From Gammaproteobacteria bacterium (GTDB lineage Bacteria > Pseudomonadota > Gammaproteobacteria > UBA6186 > Azoamicaceae), in NCBI GenBank assembly GCA_018061325.1, contig JAGOUJ010000012.1:1-34515 (forward strand): 34,515 nucleotides of DNA, in the 5' to 3' direction. The position numbers were made by a program, and so were the translations under genes. Shown one piece after another: positions 7,476-16,251 of this stretch (positions are counted from its first letter, which is position 1; each line of letters begins with the position of its first letter). The notes beneath the pieces were generated by a model. The model worked only from the letters and a program-made list of their open reading frames with translations. It ran no database searches and was not told the origin of the DNA.

Positions 7476-8339
7476 ATGATTTTTTTAAGCGAGTGGTGGG
7501 CGAGGTTCAAAATGTCGGTCAAAAACTGGAAAGGTATACAGCTCCAAGAGGCTGTAGGCTCGGTGTCTGACGATCCGCTCGATGTGCAGACGATGGATGC
7601 ACAGCTAGCGCGTATACGACAATCTCTTGGAGACACACCGCCCGTACCGATTGAAGACTCTGTACGACGTCATTTAGAAGTACTCGATAGACTGTTAGAC
7701 ATGCCCGCCGAGGATGCGCCCGATGCGCGAGCGGCTCAAATTAAAGAAATGATGCAATTACCCGAGGCCTATCAGGCCTTGCGTCAAGCGCGCTGGCCCA
7801 CTGGGGTGCATTGCACCGATTGCCACTCTAATAATATCCGACGATTACCCCAACTGCCCTCAGACTCTGAACACAATCACCGTTATCGTTGTTTAGATTG
7901 TCGTCTTGAGTTTAATGACGATGATGGCATTGTCGGAGGCGATACGACGGGTGATGCTTCGATCACAGTCTGGATGCAATGTTGGTATCTGATGGGCTGC
8001 ACCGATTCCCTCAGCTATATTGCCCATTGCTTGGGTTTAGATTTACACCATGTTGAATGGATGGTAGAACGCCTAAAAACCCTTTTGGGTACCTATACAA
8101 CCCCTAAGCTTAATCTGGATATGGAAGCTGATGAAGCCCAAAACAAGGCCTTAAACGAACAACTCAGAGCCGAGCTGCTGGCACATCGTGAAGTGCTAGG
8201 CGGGGGAGACGTTACCAACGTGCCTCAAGATACAGGGGAATACCGACGCCAACAACATCTGCGACGTCATTTAAGTGCAAGTACCGAGCCCGCCATTGCA
8301 GGACCTAACCTGAGTTCCTCCCCCAAAAGGAACCCTTAG
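7476..8339 (+). CDS. Zinc-ribbon protein of unknown function, coupled to P450 gene
   Basis: Counting from the ATG at 7476, this 287-residue protein has four cysteines in two CxxC pairs (113/116 and 139/142) around a basic loop, ending HRYRCLDCRLEFND. That is a treble-clef or zinc-ribbon pattern like the one at the N-terminus of IS1595-type transposases. A helical segment follows (about residues 160-205) that could be a helix-turn-helix. No transposase DDE core is present and the C-terminus is low-complexity and basic, so I do not call it a transposase. An in-frame upstream extension to 7314 lies inside a repeat and is unlikely to be coding. Another possible start is the ATG at 7512. Its stop overlaps the P450 start by one base (TAGTG), implying coupled translation. 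Confidence 0.6.
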   Translation: MIFLSEWWARFKMSVKNWKGIQLQEAVGSVSDDPLDVQTMDAQLARIRQSLGDTPPVPIEDSVRRHLEVLDRLLDMPAEDAPDARAAQIKEMMQLPEAYQALRQARWPTGVHCTDCHSNNIRRLPQLPSDSEHNHRYRCLDCRLEFNDDDGIVGGDTTGDASITVWMQCWYLMGCTDSLSYIAHCLGLDLHHVEWMVERLKTLLGTYTTPKLNLDMEADEAQNKALNEQLRAELLAHREVLGGGDVTNVPQDTGEYRRQQHLRRHLSASTEPAIAGPNLSSSPKRNP

Positions 8340-9679
8340 TGCTTTTCGGAAGGTCCAAGGCCAAACAGGGTCCTTCTTGGTTAGAACTGATCAGCGAAGG
8401 GAAACAAAACGAACGATACTGGTCTTTGGATTATCCCCTTAAACTTTCCAGGCAATTTGGAGAGGTTATTTACCTACGAGCACGCACGCAATTTTTAATT
8501 ACAGGCGCCAAAGCCTTCGAACATATTCTAAAAACACATCATCACCGTTATAAACGAGACGCCTTCTTTTATCAAAAAATTATGTTTCCTTTTTTTGGAG
8601 ATGGACTCTTAACCCGAGAAGATGAACCTTGGAAAATTCGCCGTCGCGCAGCCCTGCCCTTCTACCAGAAAAATACGATTAAACATTATACCCCTGTGAT
8701 TGTTGATCTCGCACAAAACTTGATTCAGCGCTGGCAAGAAAAATTGCCTAGAAGCATCGATATGTTAGCTGAAATGAACATTCTTAATTTACGTATTGTA
8801 TCAACGCTGATGTTTTCTCAAGCCTTTGAAGAGCCTGTGCTTAAGCGCTTCGAACGTCAATCGCGGTTTTGCAATTTTTATTGTTCACACGCACCGTTTT
8901 GGCTCGGTTTGGATCATATATTCGATGGCCTTCGTTTTCGCTGGTATAAGTATCAGATGAATCGTTTTCTATTAGGCATTATCCAAGCACGACGAAAAAC
9001 AACGCAAACCAAAGACGATTTATTGCAGCGTTTGTGTGCTATCACCGATGAAGAAACCCAAACCTTACTCAGCGATCATCAGATCTTAAACGAATTAAAA
9101 ACCCATATCGTTACAGGTCATGAAACCACAGCCTGCACTTTAAGTTGGATGTGGTATTTATTGGCATTACACCCTGAATACCAATTAAAATTAGAAACTG
9201 AGATCACACAGGTCCTACAAGGGCGCAAACCTACGTGGGATGATATCCCTCATCTTGTCATGACCCGTGCTATTCTCTTAGAAACCTCGAGGCTTTATCC
9301 GGCTATTTGGAGTATTCCACGTACCAATCTGGAGGCAGACACTATTTTGGGTGTCGACATCCCCAAAGGTTCCTCTCTCATGCTGCATATTTATAGCTTG
9401 CACCGTAACCCAGACTATTGGGACAATCCTAACAGTTTTAGACCTGATCGTTTTTTAGAACCCACAGGCATTTCACATCCCTTTGCTTATTTACCCTTTG
9501 GTGCTGGACCCCATATGTGTATTGCAAGTCATTTGGCGCCTATGGAAATGATTTTATTAACGGCCACACTCGCACAAAGCTTTCGCTTTCAATTGACCAA
9601 GCAATCTAAGATAAACCCAGAAATCTGCATTTCTTTAAGACCCGAGAAGGCATTAAAGATGATACCCATGCCACGCTAA
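8339..9679 (+). CDS. Cytochrome P450
   Basis: P450s use a haem-thiolate to insert oxygen from O2 into organic substrates, with electrons from a reductase or ferredoxin. Diagnostic elements are all present in 446 residues. The I-helix TGHETTA (about 259-265) holds the acid-Thr pair. The K-helix E-x-x-R is ETSR at 315-318. A PERF-like segment reads FRPDRFLEP. The haem loop FGAGPHMCIA has the cysteine ligand at 394. No N-terminal membrane anchor is evident, as in soluble bacterial P450s. Translation starts at a GTG overlapping the stop of the zinc-ribbon gene. No ferredoxin or reductase gene lies nearby, so partners must be encoded elsewhere. The substrate cannot be deduced. The 3' end overlaps the convergent membrane-protein gene by 74 bases. 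Confidence 0.93.
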   Translation: MLFGRSKAKQGPSWLELISEGKQNERYWSLDYPLKLSRQFGEVIYLRARTQFLITGAKAFEHILKTHHHRYKRDAFFYQKIMFPFFGDGLLTREDEPWKIRRRAALPFYQKNTIKHYTPVIVDLAQNLIQRWQEKLPRSIDMLAEMNILNLRIVSTLMFSQAFEEPVLKRFERQSRFCNFYCSHAPFWLGLDHIFDGLRFRWYKYQMNRFLLGIIQARRKTTQTKDDLLQRLCAITDEETQTLLSDHQILNELKTHIVTGHETTACTLSWMWYLLALHPEYQLKLETEITQVLQGRKPTWDDIPHLVMTRAILLETSRLYPAIWSIPRTNLEADTILGVDIPKGSSLMLHIYSLHRNPDYWDNPNSFRPDRFLEPTGISHPFAYLPFGAGPHMCIASHLAPMEMILLTATLAQSFRFQLTKQSKINPEICISLRPEKALKMIPMPR

Positions 9680-11039
9680 AGACCAGTGCTAAGGCAATCA
9701 TCACACATGCTGCAGCACCCGCTATCCATTGCGTGAACCTCCAACCCAACATAAAATACCCTAATAAATAACAAGACAGCCAGGCAAAAAACACCGTCAT
9801 CCAACGATTGAGTGAACGTTGAGATAAAGGCCGAAGTGCAATCATGGCACCTCGCTGAAGATCTCCCATGTTATAGATACCCCCCCAGATCGATCGCAAC
9901 CATAGACAAAGCAGGCACCACGCTAGACCTTGTACCCAAGGTTGATCGAGAAACACAGGGAAGGCTGTAGATTGCTCTACGCTTATCATGCGCAGATTAA
10001 TACCAAAAATGAGCAACACTGGCAGGCTAAGCTTTAACAAAGCACCCAGCATCGAACCACCCAAAGCTGTTTTAGCGGCCTGGGATGCCATCCACGGTAA
10101 CCATAAAGACCACCAGCCGACTATCAGGATACACACATGGGTCTTTAATGATTCGGCTGTTAGAGACCCGGCAATAACGCTTTTGATGATGACATCCGGT
10201 TGGTTTGTCTCAGACCCTAAAGAAACTGCATCGGCCGTGGCATGTAACCACAGTAAACAACAGACAAAAATGCCCAAATAAATCAAAAAGATAGTCGCAA
10301 TCGAGACCTTCGATTTTTCCATCCATAGCACCAGCTGTAGGCTTGGTTTTCTTAACACAAACACAATGAGCCCGCCCATAAAAATGAGGCGTAGCGGTCT
10401 TACAAAGAGAGGTTCCCAATGAAAAAGACCCGCAAGCAACGAGGCTATCCAGAGTGCCATAAAGCTTGCCGTAACCACGCACCAGGCTATTTTCACTAAA
10501 TCCAAAGGAATGGATAATAAACTATGTAAAAGGGCTTTGGTTCGGGTATTTTTGATAGAAAGCAGGCATAATTCGCTTAAAAGAGGCCTTTTTTTAAAGA
10601 TAACGGTTGCATAGGCCAAACCTAATCCTAAAACAATATAGAGCAACCAAGGCCACAGCCCTACGCTTAAAGCATGCTGCTTGAATACACCCAACATCGT
10701 ACCACTGGCTAATCCATATAAACGCGGATTCAGTTGTGTATTTTGTTCTAAAAAATAAAAGAAATAAAAACTTAGCACACAAAGAGCGGCACAACTTAAA
10801 AGCCAGGTACCGTAATCTTTTAAGGGAGAGAGGACTTGCAGATGGGTGCTTTTGCTGTGTGCTAAAGCACTGGGATAATAATAGGCTGTTGCCAAAACAG
10901 CACCCAGACCTAGGACTACACTACTAAAAGCACCCACCGCTAAAAGATCCAGACATAGCGCTGTGGCATCCCACGCGACCCACAGTATAAGGGCTAATAA
11001 AACATAGCCCCCATAAGCGGGCAGGGACAATGCTCGCAC
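9606..11039 (-). CDS. Multi-pass inner-membrane protein of unknown function
   Basis: This 477-residue protein is almost entirely hydrophobic, with roughly ten or more membrane-spanning segments separated by short basic loops. I do not recognise the family. It starts at a GTG (11039) behind an AAAGGA site and lies 25 bases after icmX on the same strand. It is therefore probably co-transcribed with icmW and icmX and may serve the secretion system or an adjacent envelope function. That link is inference from position only. It has no ATP-binding motif and no obvious transporter signature. Its last 25 codons overlap the end of the convergent P450 gene. Confidence 0.7.
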   Translation of the reverse strand: MRALSLPAYGGYVLLALILWVAWDATALCLDLLAVGAFSSVVLGLGAVLATAYYYPSALAHSKSTHLQVLSPLKDYGTWLLSCAALCVLSFYFFYFLEQNTQLNPRLYGLASGTMLGVFKQHALSVGLWPWLLYIVLGLGLAYATVIFKKRPLLSELCLLSIKNTRTKALLHSLLSIPLDLVKIAWCVVTASFMALWIASLLAGLFHWEPLFVRPLRLIFMGGLIVFVLRKPSLQLVLWMEKSKVSIATIFLIYLGIFVCCLLWLHATADAVSLGSETNQPDVIIKSVIAGSLTAESLKTHVCILIVGWWSLWLPWMASQAAKTALGGSMLGALLKLSLPVLLIFGINLRMISVEQSTAFPVFLDQPWVQGLAWCLLCLWLRSIWGGIYNMGDLQRGAMIALRPLSQRSLNRWMTVFFAWLSCYLLGYFMLGWRFTQWIAGAAACVMIALALVFSVAWVSSLMPSRVLKKCRFLGLS

Positions 11040-11064
11040 TTAGCCTGTTCCTTTTACAGCGTTT

Positions 11065-12102
11065 TTACTGCCCACTATCATCCACACCTTCAGAGTATGT
11101 GCTGCTATCGGGTGCTGTCGTTGTTTTAGCAATCAACGCATTCGCATTTTTCTGGTTACGATAATTCTGTAAAACAGAGACCGCTAATAAAGCCTCGACA
11201 CGCTCCATTTGTTGATAGCGTTGATATTCCATGTAAAGCTGCGAAGCTTGCATCAAGGCTATTTCTTGTTGTATTTGTTCAGGGCTTAAACCTGCAAGAT
11301 CTGTTTTCCAGCTATTATTCATCCAGCGCTGTAACACATCTTTCTCCATCAAGGCCATTTCAGAAGGCATGGCCTCTGCACCAGAGTCAGCTGTAGGGGG
11401 GGTGCGTTTGGCCATCATCCCAGCAAATGCTTCTCGCACCACCGACAATAAAGCTTCATCCGATAAAGCCTGCACATATTGTTGTTTAAGCGTTGGATTT
11501 TTAGAGAGCATATCGGCATTTATTTCACCATAGCTCTGAAAACTACTCACGGCCGAATTGTCCAAGGGCGTTAATAAGGTTTGTAGAAAAGCTTGTGCCG
11601 CTGCTTTACTCGCATCATCATAACTACTACCGCTAAGAATACTTGAAACTTTTATATCCCCAAACATCAGTGAAGGATCGCTAGAACAAAGGCCCGTTTC
11701 CATCCCAGAAGCACAATAGCCTGATAAGTGCTGAGTGAGCAAAGTATCGGCAGGAGAAAGGGTCGTTGGATGATACATATCCTCTTGAATCGCAGTATTT
11801 TGCTGATCTTGTATAGTGGCATCTCTTTGATCAAGCATCTTTTGGACAGCTGGATCGACAGAATGCTGCTTGAGTGCAACCGGAGCTGCTGCAGGGGCTG
11901 CTGGTGCAGGCGAAGCCGCTGATGCAGGCGCTGGTGCTGGTGCAGGCGGCCTGAAAGGCTGTGTGGTGGCTGCTCGGCCCCATGTGGATACTGAAGGCTT
12001 GGATGCTGCTGCACCCGCAACCCATGCATAGAACACAGCCATCAGGCCAACGCCACTCACCCATGCCATCAAATAAGGCCTACTTTTTTTCTGCTCAGTC
12101 AT
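11065..12102 (-). CDS. icmX: Dot/Icm system periplasmic protein IcmX
   Basis: IcmX is a periplasmic or secreted component of the type IVB system, needed in Legionella for vacuole modification. The 345-residue product has an N-terminal hydrophobic segment (about residues 11-33), then a Pro/Ala-rich linker (about 50-75), then a soluble domain. The phrase DPSLMFGDIKVSSIL near residue 145 is typical of the family, as are flanking cysteines (GYCASG, GLCSSD). It is shorter than the Legionella protein. The ATG at 12102 has a clear AAAGGAG site. It follows icmW by about a dozen bases, the same icmW-icmX pair as in Legionella and Coxiella. Confidence 0.87.
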   Translation of the reverse strand: MTEQKKSRPYLMAWVSGVGLMAVFYAWVAGAAASKPSVSTWGRAATTQPFRPPAPAPAPASAASPAPAAPAAAPVALKQHSVDPAVQKMLDQRDATIQDQQNTAIQEDMYHPTTLSPADTLLTQHLSGYCASGMETGLCSSDPSLMFGDIKVSSILSGSSYDDASKAAAQAFLQTLLTPLDNSAVSSFQSYGEINADMLSKNPTLKQQYVQALSDEALLSVVREAFAGMMAKRTPPTADSGAEAMPSEMALMEKDVLQRWMNNSWKTDLAGLSPEQIQQEIALMQASQLYMEYQRYQQMERVEALLAVSVLQNYRNQKNANALIAKTTTAPDSSTYSEGVDDSGQ

Positions 12103-12113
12103 TAAACGCTCCT

Positions 12114-12575
12114 TTAAACAGCACTTTGCTCCAAAGCTTTCAGCACCAATGACACCCTTTGGGGTGCAAAGACTCTTGAAAGTAATTGTAGACGTTCAAA
12201 GACTAAATTGCGTCTTAGAAACAATTCTGCAAAAGGATCGGGCGTTGAAGCTTCTGCGCCTGTATGACCTTCGGCATACATCAGGAGTTGAGAAGCCGCA
12301 CCTGGCTTTGCAGCATCCAAGGCTTGTAGCAAACGCAGCGCACGACTAGCGCGTACCGTGGCTAACACACGTACAAAGGCAGCCTCCTGATCGAGGGTGA
12401 AATCGGGGGCATGATCCATAGCCTCACCCAGCTGTAGCAAGGTAGCTTCCACCTGTTCATTGCTATCTAAGACCCAGTGTTCCACACGCTCAAGTGCAAC
12501 AATCACCCTATAGAGGGTGCGACGATCATAACTATCCCAAAAAGCATGGACCGCATCTAAGTGTAAATCAGGCAT
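12114..12575 (-). CDS. icmW: Dot/Icm effector chaperone IcmW
   Basis: IcmW is a small acidic cytoplasmic protein that pairs with IcmS. Together they bind the C-terminal region of the coupling protein DotL and recruit a subset of effectors. The 153-residue frame follows the family throughout: MPDL start, LYRVIVALERVEHWVLD, SRALRLLQALDAAKPGAAS, and FLRRNLVFERLQLLSRVF. A GTG 12 bases further upstream is in frame, but the ATG at 12575 fits the AGAGG site spacing and the family N-terminus. It diverges from icmV across a gap of about 90 bases. Confidence 0.95.
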   Translation of the reverse strand: MPDLHLDAVHAFWDSYDRRTLYRVIVALERVEHWVLDSNEQVEATLLQLGEAMDHAPDFTLDQEAAFVRVLATVRASRALRLLQALDAAKPGAASQLLMYAEGHTGAEASTPDPFAELFLRRNLVFERLQLLSRVFAPQRVSLVLKALEQSAV

Positions 12576-12580
12576 CTGTG

Positions 12581-12610
12581 GTGGCACCTCTGAAAGAATC
12601 TACTTATAAT
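12581..12610 (+). promoter_or_regulatory. Predicted promoter of icmV-dotA
   Basis: On the plus strand a perfect TATAAT lies at 12605-12610. GTGGCA at 12581-12586 is a four-of-six match to the -35 box at 18-base spacing. It would start transcription near 12617, about 47 bases before icmV. No paired GTAAA repeats of the kind bound by CpxR upstream of Legionella icm genes were seen. Confidence 0.4.
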
Positions 12611-12663
12611 AATATCCCTAGGGTGTATCATTTGCCAGTTGTAATGATCGTGGGGTATAAGAC

Positions 12664-13128
12664 ATGGGTTTTTTTGGTGGGTTTAAGAAGGTTGCTTCAC
12701 AGATCATTGATATTCGGGTCGATCGTTGGGCGAATCTTAAAGACAACAAAGACACCGCTGTCTATTTTATTAATTTAGCAAGAAGACTTTTAAAACCAGC
12801 GCCCCCGGGAAAACTAGAAGACTTTGAAACCGTGGTCGAAGAACAAGCCCTCAGCGATGCTGCTTTAGCCGAAAAATCGGAAGATTATAAAGCCCTGGCA
12901 ATGCTCTTTGTTTTCGTTGCAGGACTCTTGCTTATCTATACATTCGTCTTGATTTGTCTTGGCAATTTTATGGGCACGTGTATTAGTGCTGCGCTGGTGA
13001 TCTATGCTTTATCCCAAGCCTTTCGTTTTCATTTCTGGCATTTTCAAATAAGCCAACGCAAATTGGGCTGTTCGCTTTCAGAATGGTGTCGTTTTGTCTC
13101 TGGATCTAAAAGGACCTCTAATGTTTAA
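12664..13128 (+). CDS. icmV: Dot/Icm inner-membrane protein IcmV
   Basis: IcmV is a small inner-membrane protein required for Dot/Icm function and always linked to dotA. The 154 residues comprise a soluble N-terminal half starting MGFFGGFKKV, with a W-x-x-L-K-D segment, then a membrane hairpin (about residues 78-115). A basic C-terminal tail of the FHFWHFQISQRKLGCSLSEW type follows. Length is essentially that of the Legionella protein. Its stop overlaps the dotA start by eight bases, so the two are translationally coupled, as in Legionella. Confidence 0.92.
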   Translation: MGFFGGFKKVASQIIDIRVDRWANLKDNKDTAVYFINLARRLLKPAPPGKLEDFETVVEEQALSDAALAEKSEDYKALAMLFVFVAGLLLIYTFVLICLGNFMGTCISAALVIYALSQAFRFHFWHFQISQRKLGCSLSEWCRFVSGSKRTSNV

Positions 13129-15544
13129 ATCCAAACGTTTTAAGGCCCTATTAACCCTCATAGGCTGTTTACTTTGTACCGAAGCGCTGGCAACTATTTT
13201 TTCCGTAGCTCCTACCGATCGCTCTAAAATTTATTTAGGCATGGTCTTTGGCGGTAATGTCGGCGCCATTCAACTCAGTGGCGATGCCAATACCACACTT
13301 GCACTGATGTTCGAACGCTTTAACTACATTATCCTGACCGTGGGTGTTTTGGTAATTTCCTATATTGGTGTTTCTTCCACCATTAATACCGCACGCGAAG
13401 GCGAGGCCATGGGTAAGAAAATGTCGGCATGGGTACCCATGCGCGCGTTCTTAGGCACCCTCTTAATGGTACCAGGCCCTACCTCGGGTTATTCGGTCGT
13501 ACAGATGACCGTGGTATGGATTGTGCTAAACGGGATTGGCGCGGCCAATTCGGTGTGGAATGTCATTCTCAACCAGCTGTCTAGAGATATATCAGTGGTG
13601 TCGAATGCCTCGGCTGTGATCACGGGTAATGCAAAAGCGGCAACACCCATGATGAATTCGCAGCTTGATACTCTGGTACAGAATGTCATGATGGCCAGTA
13701 CCTGCATGCATGCACTCAATAATATGAGAGAATTGTCTGCTGTACCCGGTAATATGCAGCAATATGGCCCTGTACGGGTTTTTGTAACCAGCAATAGTAC
13801 CCCCACAGTAACTTCTGATGAATCAGGCAACCCCACCAAACTTAGTTTATCTGCGATTGTCAATGTGGGCATTAATACCCCAATACCTTCCGCCCTTAGC
13901 TCAATCTGTGGTTCTTTTGCAGTAACCTCCACCCTTGATAAAACCAATAATCAAAACGATACTTTTAATAACGCTACCATTACCCAACGATTAGCCATTA
14001 AAGTCGCAGCCTTACAGTCCATGTTTGGGGTTGTCGATCCTGCCGCAATACTTATTGCACAAACGCGCTTAAGTAACACAGCTGATCTCGATGGTCGTTT
14101 TTACACGCCCCCTGAACCGGGCTATTATTTACTCGCTAAACAAGCTTATATTGGCCAAATCACACAATTGTCTCAGGGTATACAGATGTCACCCGACGCC
14201 TCCAATGCCGCAAGCTGGGAACAAGGCATCGATGGCAATGATATAAGCAGTGGTACCCGTTTACGCGGCAATACAATGGCTCAAATACAGTCCTATGGTT
14301 GGATCCATGCGGGCAGTTATTATTACGACCTCGTCAAGGCTTCTAAAAAATCTATCAACGAGGATTACACCGCTGTACCAGTGGCTACGAATGTTCCTGC
14401 ATACCTCGAAGCGCTCGATGCCAAAAACATGCCACTGGGTGGGGGATGGCCATCTGCTAGCGGTACTTCATTGAATACAAGCTTAACAACCTTAATCAAC
14501 GGTGATCCACCCAATTATCAAACAAAAAAACTCAATGCCTATCTCAATCGTATGGATGCATACTACGATGTGGATATAAATAATAGCAGTATTAGCTCTT
14601 CAGCCGTTAACATCAGTACCGCCAACAGCAGCGGCAATAAAATTATCGATCGCTTTATTAATCTTGTCAGAAAATATATACAAGACCCTATTGTAGAGAA
14701 TTTCCAACAGCGCGTTTCGGGTGATGGCCAAGATCCCTTAGCTTCTTTACATGAATTTGGATGGGGACTGATGCTAAGTGCAGAAGTGATGGCCATCTAC
14801 GGCATGGTATTGTCTATGGCTATTTCTATAGCACTTTCCTCCGGTAGTTGTATGAGCCCACTAGCCTGGTCTACACAAACATTGCTTTTACAGTTTACAC
14901 CGCTGATTTTTGGTCTATCCGCTATGCTATGGACCGGTGGCGCCACGCTTAATATTTATCTGCCCATGGTGCCTTATTTAATTTTTACAACAGCCGCTTT
15001 TGGCTGGATTATTGCCGTCATCGAAGCGGTAGTCGGTGCGCCCATTGTGGCACTGGCCCTGGCTCATCCTTCAGGAGAGGATCTAGGGAAGGTAGGACAA
15101 CCGCTCATACTGCTCGCGAATGTCTTTCTACGGCCGATGCTCATGCTTTTTGGATTTATTCTAGGTGCTGGGTTACTGCGTGCGGGTATTGCGATGATCA
15201 ATTTCGGCTTCTTACCCGCCATTAATACTGCAAGCAGTCCAACCTTATTTAGCATTCTTGCGATACTCATGATGTATATATTCTTAGTCATGGCGATTGT
15301 AAATAAATCTTTTTCGCTTATCTATCTATTACCCAACCAGATTATGCGTTGGATAGGTGGACCTACCGAAACCTCTGATCCAAGCGATATGATCAAAGAA
15401 GCCAAGGGTGGATTTGATTCCGGTGCGAAGGCTGGTCAGGCTGCGCTTAATACGGGCTTAGATCAGTCTAAATCTAGTGTAAGTGATTCTGTAAAAGCCA
15501 AGAACAAAAAAGATTCACTGCCTAAGCCTTCAAAGGAGGGATGA
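13121..15544 (+). CDS. dotA: Dot/Icm polytopic membrane protein DotA
   Basis: DotA is a polytopic inner-membrane protein essential for type IVB secretion. In Legionella it is also released in ring-like oligomers. The 807-residue product begins with a cleavable-looking signal (to about residue 21, ending CTEALA). Two membrane segments follow near residues 65-85 and 110-150. A large polar periplasmic loop with few hydrophobic stretches spans about 155-545. A final group of helices runs to about residue 740, ending in a Lys/Ser-rich cytoplasmic tail. It is shorter than Legionella DotA (about 1,050 residues), mainly in the loop. The frame is open for nine codons upstream, but the ATG at 13121 has an AAGGA site and gives the signal peptide. 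Confidence 0.95.
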   Translation: MFKSKRFKALLTLIGCLLCTEALATIFSVAPTDRSKIYLGMVFGGNVGAIQLSGDANTTLALMFERFNYIILTVGVLVISYIGVSSTINTAREGEAMGKKMSAWVPMRAFLGTLLMVPGPTSGYSVVQMTVVWIVLNGIGAANSVWNVILNQLSRDISVVSNASAVITGNAKAATPMMNSQLDTLVQNVMMASTCMHALNNMRELSAVPGNMQQYGPVRVFVTSNSTPTVTSDESGNPTKLSLSAIVNVGINTPIPSALSSICGSFAVTSTLDKTNNQNDTFNNATITQRLAIKVAALQSMFGVVDPAAILIAQTRLSNTADLDGRFYTPPEPGYYLLAKQAYIGQITQLSQGIQMSPDASNAASWEQGIDGNDISSGTRLRGNTMAQIQSYGWIHAGSYYYDLVKASKKSINEDYTAVPVATNVPAYLEALDAKNMPLGGGWPSASGTSLNTSLTTLINGDPPNYQTKKLNAYLNRMDAYYDVDINNSSISSSAVNISTANSSGNKIIDRFINLVRKYIQDPIVENFQQRVSGDGQDPLASLHEFGWGLMLSAEVMAIYGMVLSMAISIALSSGSCMSPLAWSTQTLLLQFTPLIFGLSAMLWTGGATLNIYLPMVPYLIFTTAAFGWIIAVIEAVVGAPIVALALAHPSGEDLGKVGQPLILLANVFLRPMLMLFGFILGAGLLRAGIAMINFGFLPAINTASSPTLFSILAILMMYIFLVMAIVNKSFSLIYLLPNQIMRWIGGPTETSDPSDMIKEAKGGFDSGAKAGQAALNTGLDQSKSSVSDSVKAKNKKDSLPKPSKEG

Positions 15545-15552
15545 AAAGCTTC

Positions 15553-15587
15553 GCCCCTAAAACCTAAAAGCTTTTTGTTTTAGGGGC
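15553..15587. terminator. Terminator-like hairpin between convergent genes
   Basis: GCCCCTAAAAC (15553-15563) is perfectly repeated in inverse as GTTTTAGGGGC (15577-15587), with a T-rich loop. It sits nine bases after the dotA stop and just before the end of the opposing hypothetical gene, so it could end both transcripts. Confidence 0.6.
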
Positions 15588-15597
15588 TTAAAGTGAT

Positions 15598-16251
15598 TTA
15601 CCTAGGCATAGGAATGAGCATTGGTTTTGCCGCATGAGCCTTATCCTTCTGCAGCGAGCTACGTGGGGGGGGCGCTGAGAGCATTTCCACCAGATTAAAT
15701 AAGATCTTGAAGAAATACAACCAAGGAGCCTTCTCAGGATCATAAATAGCCTGATCACTCACACGCTGATGAAGCTCACCCATGGATTCACTCATCCGGC
15801 CTTTGATAGCATCCGTATGCTCTTGCCGAGTAAGATTCGGGGCTGTAAAGAATGCTTTGAGATGAGGCGCTAAAGCCGCTGCAAATTGCTGTTCCTCTAG
15901 CAGTTTCAATAATGCCTGTTTTTTGTTAGCGTCTTCTTGTGCCAAGGCTGCTTTTATATCAGCAGCGAGTTGAGGCTCTGCACCCTGAATAAAATCACCG
16001 AAGGTTGAAAAGAGCTTTTCTAAATGCTGAAAGATCTCTGGGTTCTGCACAAGATCCACGGTCTCAAGGCGTGATTTTAAGCGCTTTAAAAAACCTTGTA
16101 TCTGCACTAAAAAGGCGCCGTCCTCTTGTTGAGAGGCACTCGCTCGCAGATGCTGGAGTTCCAAAGCCATATCTGAAGCGCCTGGCATAGCTGCCTTTAG
16201 ACTACCGGCTAAGGCCTTAAACGCCTTAAAACTGTGTGTTAATGTTGTCAT
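15598..16251 (-). CDS. Hypothetical helical protein inside the Dot/Icm island
   Basis: I do not recognise this 217-residue protein. It is Ala/Leu/Gln-rich and probably all helical and soluble, with one moderately hydrophobic stretch near residue 190 (WLYFFKILFNLVEML) and a basic, Pro-containing C-terminus. AGGAG stands six bases before the ATG at 16251; the ATG at 16257 touches that site, so the former is preferred. It stands alone on the minus strand between dotA and dotL, without a homologue at the matching place in Legionella. It could be a lineage-specific accessory factor or an effector carried with the machinery, but no motif supports either. Confidence 0.6.
   Translation of the reverse strand: MTTLTHSFKAFKALAGSLKAAMPGASDMALELQHLRASASQQEDGAFLVQIQGFLKRLKSRLETVDLVQNPEIFQHLEKLFSTFGDFIQGAEPQLAADIKAALAQEDANKKQALLKLLEEQQFAAALAPHLKAFFTAPNLTRQEHTDAIKGRMSESMGELHQRVSDQAIYDPEKAPWLYFFKILFNLVEMLSAPPPRSSLQKDKAHAAKPMLIPMPR

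Noticed and set aside
7476-8339. IS1595-type transposase
   Set aside because: The zinc ribbon is similar but there is no DDE catalytic domain and no terminal inverted repeats were found around the gene.
11667-12029. Alternative frame of 120 codons within icmX, rich in His, Leu and Gln
   Set aside because: It arises from the Pro/Ala-rich repeats of icmX read in another frame. The composition is an artefact of that repeat.
13489-13947. Antisense frame of 152 codons within dotA
   Set aside because: It lies wholly inside the dotA periplasmic-loop region, shows no recognisable product and has no expression signal of its own.
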